From Candidatus Lucifugimonas marina (GTDB taxonomy: Bacteria > Chloroflexota > Dehalococcoidia > Lucifugimonadales > Lucifugimonadaceae): a stretch of 64,000 nucleotides of DNA. The stretch's first letter is position 1. The number at the start of each line of letters is the position of its first letter. The notes under the pieces were generated by a model, which ran no database searches, was not told the DNA's origin, and was given only the letters and a program-made list of their open reading frames with translations. The position numbers were made by a program, and so were the translations under genes. The stretch spans positions 2,465,001 to 2,529,000 of the forward strand of contig CP046147.1 in NCBI GenBank assembly GCA_029593915.1. The letters run 5' to 3'. Shown piece by piece: positions 27,534 through 35,942 of this stretch.

Positions 27534-28817
27534 CTACGGTCGGACGACAGTTCCATCGGCTCGTCGAACATTGTCAAAATGTCCGCCGCCCTCATTGTTG
27601 TGAGGGTATTTGGCGGCGAGTTCTTCGTTGATGTCGATACCGAGTCCAGGTTCACCGTTCGACCACATGAAGCCGTCTTGGATTTCGGGAGCGCCCGGGA
27701 AGATTTCTTTGATCTTGTCGCTGTAGATCGCTTCTTCCTGAACACCAAAGTTCGAAATCGCTAAATCGACGTTCAGGTGCGCAGCCTGACCCACCGGCGA
27801 AACGTTACTAGGTCCCTGGAACGCTGTTCGAATGCCCATCAGTTCCGCCATTGCAGCGTATTTTCTTGCCGGTGTAATACCACCAATCGGAGAAAGACGT
27901 GTTCGCACAAAGTCGATCAATCGACCAGTTAGCAGAGGCACAACTTCAAGCGGATTATTGAAGATTTCGCCAATAGCCAACGGGGTTGTGGTCTGCTCAC
28001 GAACCCGTTCGTACCATCCGATTTCTTGTGGTGGCAAAAGGTCTTCAAGATAGAAGAGTTTGAACTGCTCTACCTCTTTGGCGAAATCGACAGCCAAAAT
28101 GGTTGGAAGTCGTTCGTGAACATCGTGGATGAGTTCGACTTTCCAACCGACGTTTGATCGAATACGGTCCATCAGTGCGATAGCTGAACGCATGTACGGC
28201 TTCGGCTCATAGACACCAGTTCGTTGGGCATAGGCAAAACGGTCGTCAGCAGGCTCGGCCTTCGTGGTAACCCACTTTGGACCGTCCTGGGGGTCACGGT
28301 CTCGACCTTCTCCTCCAGACGCACCATAAGTCGCAAATCCTGGTGTTGCCACTTGAATTCGCACATAGTGGTAGCCCTCTTCGACGAACGCGTGAGCCTG
28401 GTCTTCAACCTCTTCTGGTGTCGATGCTGAGGCGTGGGCATACACAGCTGCGGCCTCTCGTGCTTTTCCACCTAAGAGGCTGTACACCGGTAATCCGGCG
28501 ACCTTACCCTTGATGTCCCACAGTGCTTCATCGATACCACTCAAAGCGTTGTTCAAAATCGGACCACTGCGCCAGTACGACGATACGTATGCCGATTGCC
28601 AGATATCTTCGATGTCATCAGGATCTTTGCCGATGAGGAACGGGCGCAAGTACTGCTCAATGGCAACTTTTACAGCCTGAGGTCGGGTACGGAGTGAGGC
28701 GCAACCAATGCCGTATAGCCCCGGTTCAGTGGTTTCGATCTTCACCACAGTAAATCGTGATCCCGGTTCCGGCTCAGTAAGAATCACTCTCACATCTCGG
28801 ATTTTGACATTACTCAT
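27534..28817 (-). CDS. Enolase-superfamily mannonate dehydratase-like protein (ManD/RspA type), paralogue 3
   Basis: 427 residues. The RSGPILNNALSGIDEALWDIKGKVAG segment and the metal ligands in ELIHDVHERL, YLEDLLPPQE and AIGEIFNNPLE identify the ManD/RspA subgroup, which dehydrates D-mannonate or D-gluconate. R-LSPIGGITPARK continues the active-site frame. With the other two paralogues it indicates a broad sugar-acid catabolic capacity. Confidence 0.88.
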   Translation of the reverse strand: MSNVKIRDVRVILTEPEPGSRFTVVKIETTEPGLYGIGCASLRTRPQAVKVAIEQYLRPFLIGKDPDDIEDIWQSAYVSSYWRSGPILNNALSGIDEALWDIKGKVAGLPVYSLLGGKAREAAAVYAHASASTPEEVEDQAHAFVEEGYHYVRIQVATPGFATYGASGGEGRDRDPQDGPKWVTTKAEPADDRFAYAQRTGVYEPKPYMRSAIALMDRIRSNVGWKVELIHDVHERLPTILAVDFAKEVEQFKLFYLEDLLPPQEIGWYERVREQTTTPLAIGEIFNNPLEVVPLLTGRLIDFVRTRLSPIGGITPARKYAAMAELMGIRTAFQGPSNVSPVGQAAHLNVDLAISNFGVQEEAIYSDKIKEIFPGAPEIQDGFMWSNGEPGLGIDINEELAAKYPHNNEGGGHFDNVRRADGTVVRP

Positions 28818-29030
28818 CGTGCGCTCCTGCCGAGTTATTCGGCTCAGTTAGGTTCGTCCATCTCAGATGGGCACGGATGATACGCCTGTCGGAACAGAAG
28901 TAAGGTGATGAAACCGGGGTGAAATCGGGTGAACAAGGGTTCGACATGAAGTCAGCAGGTTTCTGCCATTGATTATCAAGCTCCTCTGGACGCCCGACAC
29001 GCCACAGATTTCCACCGCTTCACAAAACGC

Positions 29031-29062
29031 AAAACAGCCCCGATTGTCATCGGGGCTGTTTT
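29031..29062 (-). terminator. Terminator of the tRNA cluster
   Basis: Perfect 14-bp arms (AAAACAGCCCCGAT and its complement) with a TGTC loop, 16 bp past tRNA-Cys on the minus strand. Confidence 0.88.
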
Positions 29063-29077
29063 CGATCAATTGCAATA

Positions 29078-29154
29078 TGGAGGCGACGGGCGGATTCGAA
29101 CCGCCGAATAGAGGTTTTGCAGACCTCCGCCTTAAACCACTTGGCCACGTCGCC
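29078..29154 (-). tRNA. tRNA-Cys(GCA)
   Basis: Acceptor GGCGACG/CGTCGCC, anticodon loop CTGCAAA, GGTTCGAATCC T-arm, T discriminator and encoded CCA. Confidence 0.95.
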
Positions 29155-29255
29155 TTGAACATCGAGATGTTCACGAGCTGTGCGGTCTGAAGACCTCTAT
29201 TCAGTGACTGATTCAGATTTTCAAATCTGAGACTGATCACTCAGCTCTAAATATA

Positions 29256-29342
29256 TGGTGCCGAGGGTGGGACTCGAACCCACACGTCCTTACGAACACT
29301 ACGCCCTCAACGTAGCCTGTCTACCAATTTCAGCACCCCGGC
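29256..29342 (-). tRNA. tRNA-Leu(GAG)
   Basis: Acceptor GCCGGGG/CCTCGGC, anticodon loop TTGAGGG between CTACG/CGTAG arms, a long variable arm, GGTTCGAGTCC and encoded CCA. Confidence 0.95.
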
Positions 29343-29398
29343 ACTGGGATGGCAGCATTTAAGCCGCTCTGTTTACGCTTTGGAAGCGCATTCATATG

Positions 29399-29476
29399 TG
29401 GCAGGAGCGGAGGGATTCGAACCCCCGACCGCTGGTTTTGGAGACCAGTGCTCTAGCCGGACTGAGCTACGCTCCT
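29399..29476 (-). tRNA. tRNA-Trp(CCA), integration target
   Basis: Acceptor AGGAGCG/CGCTCCT, G discriminator, encoded CCA, anticodon loop CTCCAAA. Its anticodon-to-5' half is duplicated at 38859-38900, marking the tRNA as the insertion site of the 9.4-kb element. Confidence 0.95.
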
Positions 29477-29568
29477 GCGATGGGACAATCTTCAGCCAAA
29501 TAAATAGGCCGTCGCTCATCCGCAGCACTCAATCATACCTAGAAGAATGCTTGCGAGAAAGCCGACGG
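29435..29568. repeat. Left attachment-site repeat (134 bp)
   Basis: Identical to 38859-38992 with no gap (constant offset 9424). It starts in the tRNA-Trp anticodon loop (GTTTTGG) and extends 92 bp beyond the tRNA 5' end to GCCGACGG. Confidence 0.93.
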
Positions 29569-29621
29569 ATGACGTTTTATTTGGAAATTTGTGACGAGTT
29601 ATGCCCGGCTAGAACGGATTT

Positions 29622-29653
29622 TGTAAACACTTTTGAACACCGGAGTGTTTACA
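29622..29653. promoter_or_regulatory. Inverted repeat over the integrase start
   Basis: TGTAAACACT (29622-29631) and AGTGTTTACA (29644-29653) are perfect complements separated by 12 bp, the second touching the ATG. It could be an autoregulatory operator for the integrase HTH, or an arm-type recombination site, since the same 10-mer recurs at the right end (38830-38839). Confidence 0.55.
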
Positions 29654-30753
29654 TGCTGACGAAAATACGATCACGACAAGAGAATCTCGGACTGTCACTG
29701 CGCAATCTTGCTAAGCAACTGGAAGTATCTCCTACGCTGCTGTCCTTGGTGCTCAGCGAGAAGCGAGAACCGAGCAAAGCGATGTCTCGAAGGCTGTCCA
29801 AGTGGTTGAGAACACCCGTGGCTACCGATCGGGCTTATTGCCCATCAGCACTGGTTGATCAGTTCATCAACGACCGGTCATCCCATCTGGCGGCATCGAC
29901 ACTAGAGTTTTACCGATTCAAGCTGCGACCGTTTGCAGTTTGGTGCGAGAAGAAACAGATTGTGGACGTGAGGGAAGTTGGACGGGCGAACGTCTCTGAA
30001 TTCTTAGCCCATGTGCGCAAAGGGAACTCCTCAGTCCCAAAACCGCTAAATACCGGAGGGATCAAACTGTTCCACCAAACGCTGAAAACCTACTTCAATT
30101 ACATAGGTGAGACATGCGATATTCCACTCACTTGGAAAAATCCCCTCGACGGTATCAAGGTCAAGGGCAGTCAGGCTGAGACTCTTGAATACTCTGACTC
30201 AGAGATAGAGCGGATGTTCCAGACCGTCGACAGCGGTTCTGACGAGCTGTTGAGGCTAAGGAACAGAGCAATGTTGACGGTACTGCTCAACTCCGCTGTA
30301 CGAGCCTCCGAATTACTCTCCATGAATGTGAACGACATAGGCGATAAAGGGCGTGTGATGGTCACCGGGAAGGGCAGTAAACAGCGGGTGGTGACCATTG
30401 GTGAGTCAGGACTACAGGCTGTTGACTGCTACCTCGTCGAACGAGGGAATAGAGGTGGTGCGCTATGGCAGACGTACGAAGGTCAACGACTCACCAGTGA
30501 TGGACTGAGAAGTCTCTTCGTGAGGATAGAAAGCAAGCACCCGGAGGTGTTCACAGATGGGCTATACGCCCATAGGTTTCGCCACACAGCGATCACACGA
30601 CTGTTGAGGGCTAGAGTGCCATTGCGGTCAGTGCAGAGGTACGCAGGACACTCCGATCCTCAGACTACATTGAGGTACGCTCAGGCTATTGTTGTCGATG
30701 AAGCTATCGCTGCCGTTGAACGACTCCCATTTCCACACTTGTCTCCAAAATAA
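29653..30753 (+). CDS. Tyrosine recombinase with N-terminal HTH (integrase)
   Basis: 366 residues from the ATG at 29653; a longer open frame reaching back through tRNA-Trp is not used. Residues ~5-45 (RQENLGLSLRNLAKQLEVSPTLLSLVLSEKREPS) are an XRE-like helix-turn-helix, followed by a SAM-like core-binding domain and the catalytic domain with R217 (NSAVRASEL), K240 (TGKGSKQR), H307-x-x-R310 (AHRFRH), H333 (AGHSD) and nucleophile Y342 (TTLRYAQ). It should catalyse insertion and excision at tRNA-Trp. A DNA-binding domain fused to the recombinase is uncommon and may combine regulation with recombination. Confidence 0.93.
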   Translation: MLTKIRSRQENLGLSLRNLAKQLEVSPTLLSLVLSEKREPSKAMSRRLSKWLRTPVATDRAYCPSALVDQFINDRSSHLAASTLEFYRFKLRPFAVWCEKKQIVDVREVGRANVSEFLAHVRKGNSSVPKPLNTGGIKLFHQTLKTYFNYIGETCDIPLTWKNPLDGIKVKGSQAETLEYSDSEIERMFQTVDSGSDELLRLRNRAMLTVLLNSAVRASELLSMNVNDIGDKGRVMVTGKGSKQRVVTIGESGLQAVDCYLVERGNRGGALWQTYEGQRLTSDGLRSLFVRIESKHPEVFTDGLYAHRFRHTAITRLLRARVPLRSVQRYAGHSDPQTTLRYAQAIVVDEAIAAVERLPFPHLSPK

Positions 30754-30871
30754 ACACACTCAATCCCGACCAATCACTCTATGGGATCGCTATAACGTCT
30801 CGGCGACAACAAATTCGTTGCAGTAAGTCCTGACATTATTTGGCAGGCAAAACGTGTGAATGAGGAGAAAA

Positions 30872-31630
30872 ATGTATACAACAGGTACAAAGATAAGCCT
30901 GCCAGCATTGAGCCGATTGTTAGTGATCGTGGCAGCAATGGCGTTTGCCACGCTGCTAGTTCCAAACTCAGTGGCAACGGCTAGTTCCGACAGCGCGACT
31001 GTGAAGTGCTGGGCAGTTGTTGATGGCGGAAATGGTCACTGTTACGAACTGATAGAAACAGCTAAGAACTGGTACGACGCAGAGGCGTACGCCCAGATCG
31101 TCAGCCACGATGGTGTGTACGGGCACCTAGCCACAATCACGTCGGATGCGGAAAATGACTTCATCCACGACAACGTGGTCGGTTACCAAGACGAATATCT
31201 GGGTGCCGGCACGCTCGACGTTCCTCGCGCATTCGCCTGGTTCGGTGGATTCCGCCACAAGGACTCGGGCGCTACGTCGGCGGACGGCTGGCAATGGGTG
31301 ACGGGAGAAACTTGGGGTGACACGAATTGGTCCCCTGGCGAGCCAAACAACAACTTTGCATTAAACGTGACCGAGTTCTTCCACGATGGCCACGGCACGT
31401 CTCCTTTGTACATCTACGATGGCGCATGGAACGACCAGAACCCGACCGCTGCGACCCAATACTTCGTGGTCGAGTACGACCAGTACGGCGCACCTGTTGC
31501 TCCGACCTCAAAGTCGGATTGCAAAAAGGGTGGCTGGGAAGACTATGACGGTTTGTTCAAAAACCAAGGTGACTGCGTGAGTTACGTTGTCACTGGCGGG
31601 AAGAACCCTCCGTCCGGACCAAACAGCTAA
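30872..31630 (+). CDS. Secreted C-type-lectin-like domain protein
   Basis: 252 residues from the ATG at 30872 behind a GAGGAG site. A Sec signal peptide (SRLLVIVAAMAFATLLVPNSVATASS) is followed by a CTL domain: YGHLATITSDAENDFI, AWFGGFRHKDSG..DGWQWVTGE, WSPGEPNNN (an EPN-type Ca/mannose motif) and AWNDQ. The short Cys-containing tail CKKGGWEDYDGLFKNQGDCVSYV is a common C-terminal module of secreted bacterial proteins. Likely an extracellular carbohydrate-binding protein carried as cargo. Confidence 0.87.
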   Translation: MYTTGTKISLPALSRLLVIVAAMAFATLLVPNSVATASSDSATVKCWAVVDGGNGHCYELIETAKNWYDAEAYAQIVSHDGVYGHLATITSDAENDFIHDNVVGYQDEYLGAGTLDVPRAFAWFGGFRHKDSGATSADGWQWVTGETWGDTNWSPGEPNNNFALNVTEFFHDGHGTSPLYIYDGAWNDQNPTAATQYFVVEYDQYGAPVAPTSKSDCKKGGWEDYDGLFKNQGDCVSYVVTGGKNPPSGPNS

Positions 31631-32101
31631 TTCTGAGTACACTCGGATAGATCGTTTGAATTCGCCTCGTCCTCTGGTCGGGGCGTTTTCGCGTCTGCAC
31701 TCTGAAAATCCCGCGCGGAATTTGTACGCCCTCACAACCACCAACCAACGCCAACAGCCCTAGAAGTACCCGGCATACCCATCCACCCACATCGCCGCAA
31801 TCCAGCTACACCTAGTTAGCCGCCACTAGCAACCCCCACGCGCGGGAGATTAGGATGCAGTTGGAGACGGTGGAGAAGGCACGGCTTCGTTTTTCGTATG
31901 GCTGACAATGAACGACTGGCTTTTTCCATCAAGAACGCGGCCGGTATTTTTCAGTATTCGTCGCAGAAATCGACTTAACCGTTCATTACCAAGGTAGGGT
32001 GAGGTTACTTTCATTTCTTCCCATGCAATTTTGCCTGGTTAGGGGCGTGAGCAATTGCGCTCGCTAACCTCTCAGGTGCGCGAGCATGGAGAGAGATAAA
32101 T
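31631..32101. other. 470-bp gene-free spacer with terminator and repeat
   Basis: Begins with a small terminator (CGCCTC...GGGGCGTTTT, 31663-31688) and then most of the first 120-bp repeat. The rest, up to the TTG at 32102, contains no ORF I would support and presumably holds the next promoter. Confidence 0.55.
31676..31795. repeat. 120-bp direct repeat, copy 1
   Basis: Identical to 33250-33369 (offset 1574). Similarity continues at a lower level for a further ~50 bp, ending in an ACGCGCG motif. It begins in the terminator of the lectin gene. Confidence 0.93.
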
Positions 32102-33211
32102 TTGAATTCATTACGAGCTATTTTCGTGGCGTTCTTTATCGCCACGGTCGCTGTCGTAGGTTTGGGTCAGGACTCAGCTACGGCAGCAGGCCATCTAAGG
32201 ATCGCCGGTGTCGGAGGCAACTCCGGCAATCAAGCAGCTAACGCTGTGAATCTTGACATCCCCGGGACCGTTACTTCGAGGATTTCCGCAGCAACCTACA
32301 ACGCAATGTCCCCTGCGGATCTTCGAGCAGCCTATGACGTGTTGATCTTCACGTGGAATTCACCAACCAGCCTAGATGCAGACTGGGCTACTCGGATCAA
32401 GCCTTACATCGATCTGGGTGGTGGTGTGATATTCGAGGACGATGGAAATATCGGTGACTTGGCACCTGCCGTGATCGGTTCTACTTGGAACACTGGAGGT
32501 GCCGGAATCACACTCACTGGAGGGCCAGTACCCGGACTTACCGATGGCATAGTCGATTCGTTTGCCAACAATCACCTTGCTTTGACTGGCTGGACGTCCG
32601 ACTTCACTCCGTTCATCACCAACACTTCTTTTGATCGGACTGATGTAGTCGGTCTCTATGGAGGTTCAGACGTCGGTTGCATGCTGGTCCAGGGACCGGA
32701 CATGGACTTCCACGGCTTACGCGGAGCCTCTGGATATCAAGGCAACCAATACAACCTGCTTCTCAACGAGATTCAGTTTGTGACCAGTGGATGCACCACG
32801 AACGAGCCCCCTGAATGCGACCTAGCATCTCCTTCAGTTGCATCAATATGGCCACCGAACCACAAAATGGTGAGTGTGGACGTACTGGGTGTTACCGATC
32901 CTGACGATGACCCGATCTCCATCACGATTGATGGAATCACGCAGGACGAGCCTGTCAATGACAAGGGCGATGGAAACTTTGCACCTGACGGTTCAGGCGT
33001 TGGAACCGGCACTGCGAGTGTTCGAGCAGAGCGTACCGGGACTAATGGCAAGAATGGCAGCAATGGTCGTGTTTACGAGATCAGCTTCACGGCTGACGAC
33101 GGAAATGGTGGTACGTGCACGGGTGCTGTCAACGTTGGTGTACCGCACGACAAGAAAAAAGGGAACGACCCTGTTGATGATGGTCAAGCCTACGATTCAA
33201 CTGTTTCGTAG
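32102..33211 (+). CDS. Secreted two-part surface protein
   Basis: 369 residues from a TTG start. After a signal peptide (FVAFFIATVAVVGLGQDSATA) the N-part (~30-230: GGNSGNQAANAVNLDIPGTV...YDVLIFTWNSP...YIDLGGGVIFEDD) resembles a flavodoxin/ThuA-like fold. The C-part (~240-360: SIWPPNHKMVSVDVLGVTDPDDDPISITIDGITQDEPVN...FTADDGNGGTCTGAVNVGVPHDKKK) is a beta-sandwich module common in secreted and adhesin-like bacterial proteins. Probably cell-surface or extracellular; function unknown. Confidence 0.75.
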   Translation: MNSLRAIFVAFFIATVAVVGLGQDSATAAGHLRIAGVGGNSGNQAANAVNLDIPGTVTSRISAATYNAMSPADLRAAYDVLIFTWNSPTSLDADWATRIKPYIDLGGGVIFEDDGNIGDLAPAVIGSTWNTGGAGITLTGGPVPGLTDGIVDSFANNHLALTGWTSDFTPFITNTSFDRTDVVGLYGGSDVGCMLVQGPDMDFHGLRGASGYQGNQYNLLLNEIQFVTSGCTTNEPPECDLASPSVASIWPPNHKMVSVDVLGVTDPDDDPISITIDGITQDEPVNDKGDGNFAPDGSGVGTGTASVRAERTGTNGKNGSNGRVYEISFTADDGNGGTCTGAVNVGVPHDKKKGNDPVDDGQAYDSTVS

Positions 33212-33573
33212 ACATACATAACATCGACAAAATGAAACGCCTCGGCTCCGGTCGGGGCGTTTTCGCGTCTGCACTCTGAAAATCCCGCGCGGAATTTGTA
33301 CGCCCTCACAACCACCAACCAACGCCAACAGCCCTAGAAGTACCCGGCATACCCATCCACCCACATCGCTCCAACCCAGCCTGCCCTAGTTAGCCACTGC
33401 TAGCAGCCTGCACGCGCGCTGTGTGGGTTCTGGGCATGGATGCGGGTGGGGTGAGTCGTGGTTACGTCTGGTCAGCTTTGGAATTTGTGCATGACTGCAA
33501 GGTAACCAGTAAAGAAAAACCCCTCCGCCTGTTGTGACGTGAGGGGCTTCTTTTTACTGACTAAAGAGAACGA
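33212..33573. other. Spacer with terminator, repeat copy 2 and opposing terminator
   Basis: Contains the terminator at 33238-33262, repeat copy 2, and at 33515-33552 a hairpin (ACCCCTCC/GAGGGG) that terminates the minus-strand gene ending at 33574. No gene seen. Confidence 0.6.
33250..33369. repeat. 120-bp direct repeat, copy 2
   Basis: Exact copy of 31676-31795, placed at the same position relative to the preceding secreted-protein gene. Confidence 0.93.
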
Positions 33574-33975
33574 CTACGGAGCTGTGCAGGAGTCAGTTAC
33601 GCCGCCGCCGAATGCTAAGGCATCACAGTCACCAGTAGCAATGGCTGTGTTGTTGTCGCCAAACGCTGCAGAAGCCCTCGCGCCATCACCAGTAGCAATG
33701 GCTGTGTTACCGGAATCAGTATCGATGGACCCAGCGCGTGCAGATGCACCATCACCAAACGCCATAGCCCGGTTAGTTTCTGTGCCACCGTCTACTGAAG
33801 AGCAGTTAGCAGTTCCATTCGGGTTACCAGCATCGTGACCGTTTACAGATATACAGACGTTACCGCCAGCGGCGGCTGATTTTCCCTCGTTTGCGGACAC
33901 ATAGGAGGTTGTGGAGACCGAGAACGCCATCATAAGCACGATAGCAGCCAGCCCTAGGTAGATACGGTTCCGCAT
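33574..33975 (-). CDS. Secreted YadA-head-like repeat protein
   Basis: 133 residues. A signal peptide (YLGLAAIVLMMAFSVSTTSYVSA) is followed by short beta-type repeats: NRAMAFGDGASARAGS, NTAIATGDGARASAAFGD, NNTAIATGDCDALAFGG. These resemble the left-handed head repeats of trimeric adhesins. At DNA level a ~25-bp segment (CACCAGTAGCAATGGCTGTG core) is repeated near 33630 and 33690. No membrane anchor domain is present. Four cysteines in the mature part. Confidence 0.7.
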   Translation of the reverse strand: MRNRIYLGLAAIVLMMAFSVSTTSYVSANEGKSAAAGGNVCISVNGHDAGNPNGTANCSSVDGGTETNRAMAFGDGASARAGSIDTDSGNTAIATGDGARASAAFGDNNTAIATGDCDALAFGGGVTDSCTAP

Positions 33976-34188
33976 GAAATTCCTCTACTTCACACAGTAG
34001 TGATTGATTTGGTCGGCGGATTATGAGGGATAACTCACGACTTGTTTATGCCCAAAACCTTAGAAATAGAGTTGTGCTGGAAACTAGACCGTGTACCGAC
34101 CTTGTGGGTAAAACCTTGGCATATAATTTCGCCTCGCCAATCTGCTCATTGTGCAGATGCACAGATCTCTACGAATTGGAAAAAATGA

Positions 34189-34515
34189 ATGCCTCAATAC
34201 CTATACCAAGCCGCCTATACCCCCGAGTCACTTGCGGCTCAAATGAAAAATCCTGCTGATCGCCTAGCCCAAGTAGGCGAAATGGTCGCAAAGTCGGTTG
34301 GAGCCAAAATATTAGCTGGAGGTTTCTCGTACGGGGATTATGATATCGCCGTTATTTTAGAAGCAGATAGCAACAGGACTGCGGCTGCGATTGCAGTCGC
34401 GATTGCATCAGGCGGCGCTGTAAAGTCGGCAAAAACAACGCCTCTACTTAGTGGAGACGAGTGGATTGAGACTTTGAAACAGGCATCTTCGGTTACGTAT
34501 ACACCCGCTAAATAA
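34189..34515 (+). CDS. GYD-domain protein
   Basis: 108 residues: YLYQAAYTPESLAAQMKNPADRLAQVGEMVAKSVGAKILAGGFSYGDYDIAVILEAD is the GYD pattern named after its central Gly-Tyr-Asp. A dimeric ferredoxin-like fold of unknown biochemical role. A CGCCTC...GGGGCGTTTT terminator follows at 34553-34576, like those of the two secreted-protein genes. Confidence 0.82.
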   Translation: MPQYLYQAAYTPESLAAQMKNPADRLAQVGEMVAKSVGAKILAGGFSYGDYDIAVILEADSNRTAAAIAVAIASGGAVKSAKTTPLLSGDEWIETLKQASSVTYTPAK

Positions 34516-34675
34516 TAGTGTGTGAATGTGGACTAAGTTGTCTTAGAATTCGCCTCGGTTCGCCGGGGCGTTTTCATATCTAATTAAAACCACGTATTGA
34601 CTACCCGAAAGAGTAGAAAATAAGGGTCTGTAACTAGGGTGGGTTGCCGATCCATGAGAATAAATACTTTGCACA

Positions 34676-35857
34676 TCACACCACCCTCCACTTCTCAGAA
34701 GGTCTACCCCGTTGACCAGTCGAAACAGGTTCAGACACGGCGAGATCGACCTGTTCAAGATCTTTCAACGTACGGTTCACCGCTGACTTGCTCATGCTCG
34801 TCTTTTGGACAATTTCCTCAATGGTGAGCGGTCGCTGAGCAATCGCTTTGTAAACTTTCGCCCTTGGAACCGGAGCGGTATCCAACGCAGCCCTTGTAAC
34901 GGCTCTTAGGTCTTCAGCATTGATCTCCGCATGCCCCCGTAATATCGCAAGTGACTCTGCCAAGCGATGGAACGAGCGAGCCAACCTCCCCGTGCCTTCC
35001 GGCTCGGGTTTTACTCCAGATGGGTGACCATCCTTGTCTTTAGGAATTTCCGTACGTCCCTTGGCGGTACGATCAGCAAGTTTTGCCAAGTACAGCTTGG
35101 ATTTCTCAGACATTCCCGGACTCGGAACCGATCTTGAAGATTCGAGCCATTTAGTAGTCGCATCTTTCAACTCTCGCCTAAGCACCTTGGCGCTGTCGTC
35201 AGACTCGATTGCGGCAATTGCAATTTCGACACGACTTTCGGCGTCAGACGGTGTCTCGATTCTCACCCACACCCATCTAGCTCCTAGCGATGTGTGTGCT
35301 CCCCAGCGGATCTCTATGGCGGGAGTAATCGCTGCCAATAAACCCAGCTTGCCGCTCCAACTAACAGTCTTGCCAGTTCCAAAGTCCTTGCTCAGACTTC
35401 CGTCCATGACCTCCCTGATGTGGGCTAGAACGGTGTCACGTTCAGACTGGCGCATTTCCATCACCGTTGTGAACTCCTTATTGAGAAGGCAAGTCTTCCC
35501 TTTTTTTTCGAGTCGGGCGAGCAATGAGGGGTCGGTAGACGAGCCTGATTTCCACCCGCTGACGAATGTCTGGGCGGTCATCGATGTTTGCTCGTACGTC
35601 CATTTGACTCCGCTAAATGCGTTGACCATCTCGGTCTTGCTTGTTGAGGGTGGGGCTACCAAAACGACCGCCGTCGCATCACCCTCTCGACCATTGGCGA
35701 GCACACACGCCGCTGCGAGATCAAATGCTTCGTGATCGGCATCCTTGAGCAGTGCATCAATTGCGCCATGTGCATCAACGTAGAGTTTCTTTATCCGATC
35801 CATAAAACTGTCACTTTCTGAAGAACTTACAAGGGGCGTGTTACCCCCGTTCCTCAA
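34676..35857 (-). CDS. AAA-like ATPase with winged-helix C-terminus (mobile-element type)
   Basis: 393 residues. LVAPPSTSKTEMVNAF is a Walker-A-like loop in which the usual Gly before Lys is Ser. GKTCLLNKEFTTVM then stands in Walker B position, followed by FGTGKTVSWSGKLGLLAAITPAIE and a C-terminal winged helix (LTIEEIVQKTSMSKSAVNRTLKDLEQVDLAV). The layout resembles ATPases of plasmids and phages with replication or regulatory roles. It is divergent from the gene at 35943. Confidence 0.68.
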   Translation of the reverse strand: MRNGGNTPLVSSSESDSFMDRIKKLYVDAHGAIDALLKDADHEAFDLAAACVLANGREGDATAVVLVAPPSTSKTEMVNAFSGVKWTYEQTSMTAQTFVSGWKSGSSTDPSLLARLEKKGKTCLLNKEFTTVMEMRQSERDTVLAHIREVMDGSLSKDFGTGKTVSWSGKLGLLAAITPAIEIRWGAHTSLGARWVWVRIETPSDAESRVEIAIAAIESDDSAKVLRRELKDATTKWLESSRSVPSPGMSEKSKLYLAKLADRTAKGRTEIPKDKDGHPSGVKPEPEGTGRLARSFHRLAESLAILRGHAEINAEDLRAVTRAALDTAPVPRAKVYKAIAQRPLTIEEIVQKTSMSKSAVNRTLKDLEQVDLAVSEPVSTGQRGRPSEKWRVV

Positions 35858-35942
35858 AATTACAGAACACCAATATGGACGTATAATCCAGATAATCTAA
35901 TAGTAAATACAAATTATCCAGTATCATGTCCGGTTATCCAAT
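35858..35942. promoter_or_regulatory. Divergent control region with TATCCA-type repeats
   Basis: An A/T-rich 85-bp region with ATAATCCAGATAATC, AATTATCCAGT and GGTTATCCAAT spaced over ~50 bp, the last touching the ATG at 35943. Short recurring ATCCA(G/A) boxes suggest an operator or iteron-like site between the ATPase and its divergent neighbour. Confidence 0.45.

Noticed and set aside
29380..29652. N-terminal extension of the integrase frame through tRNA-Trp
   Set aside because: It translates the tRNA antisense strand and attachment repeat; the ATG at 29653 gives a complete HTH-integrase and sits next to an inverted repeat.
31676..33369. 120-bp repeats as integron attC sites
   Set aside because: No R''/R' core sequences or imperfect palindromic architecture of attC are visible, and no integron-type IntI is present; the element integrase is a tRNA-targeting type.
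34023..34259. Plus-strand frame upstream of the GYD gene
   Set aside because: Overlaps the GYD gene start in another frame and shows no recognisable composition or ribosome-binding site.
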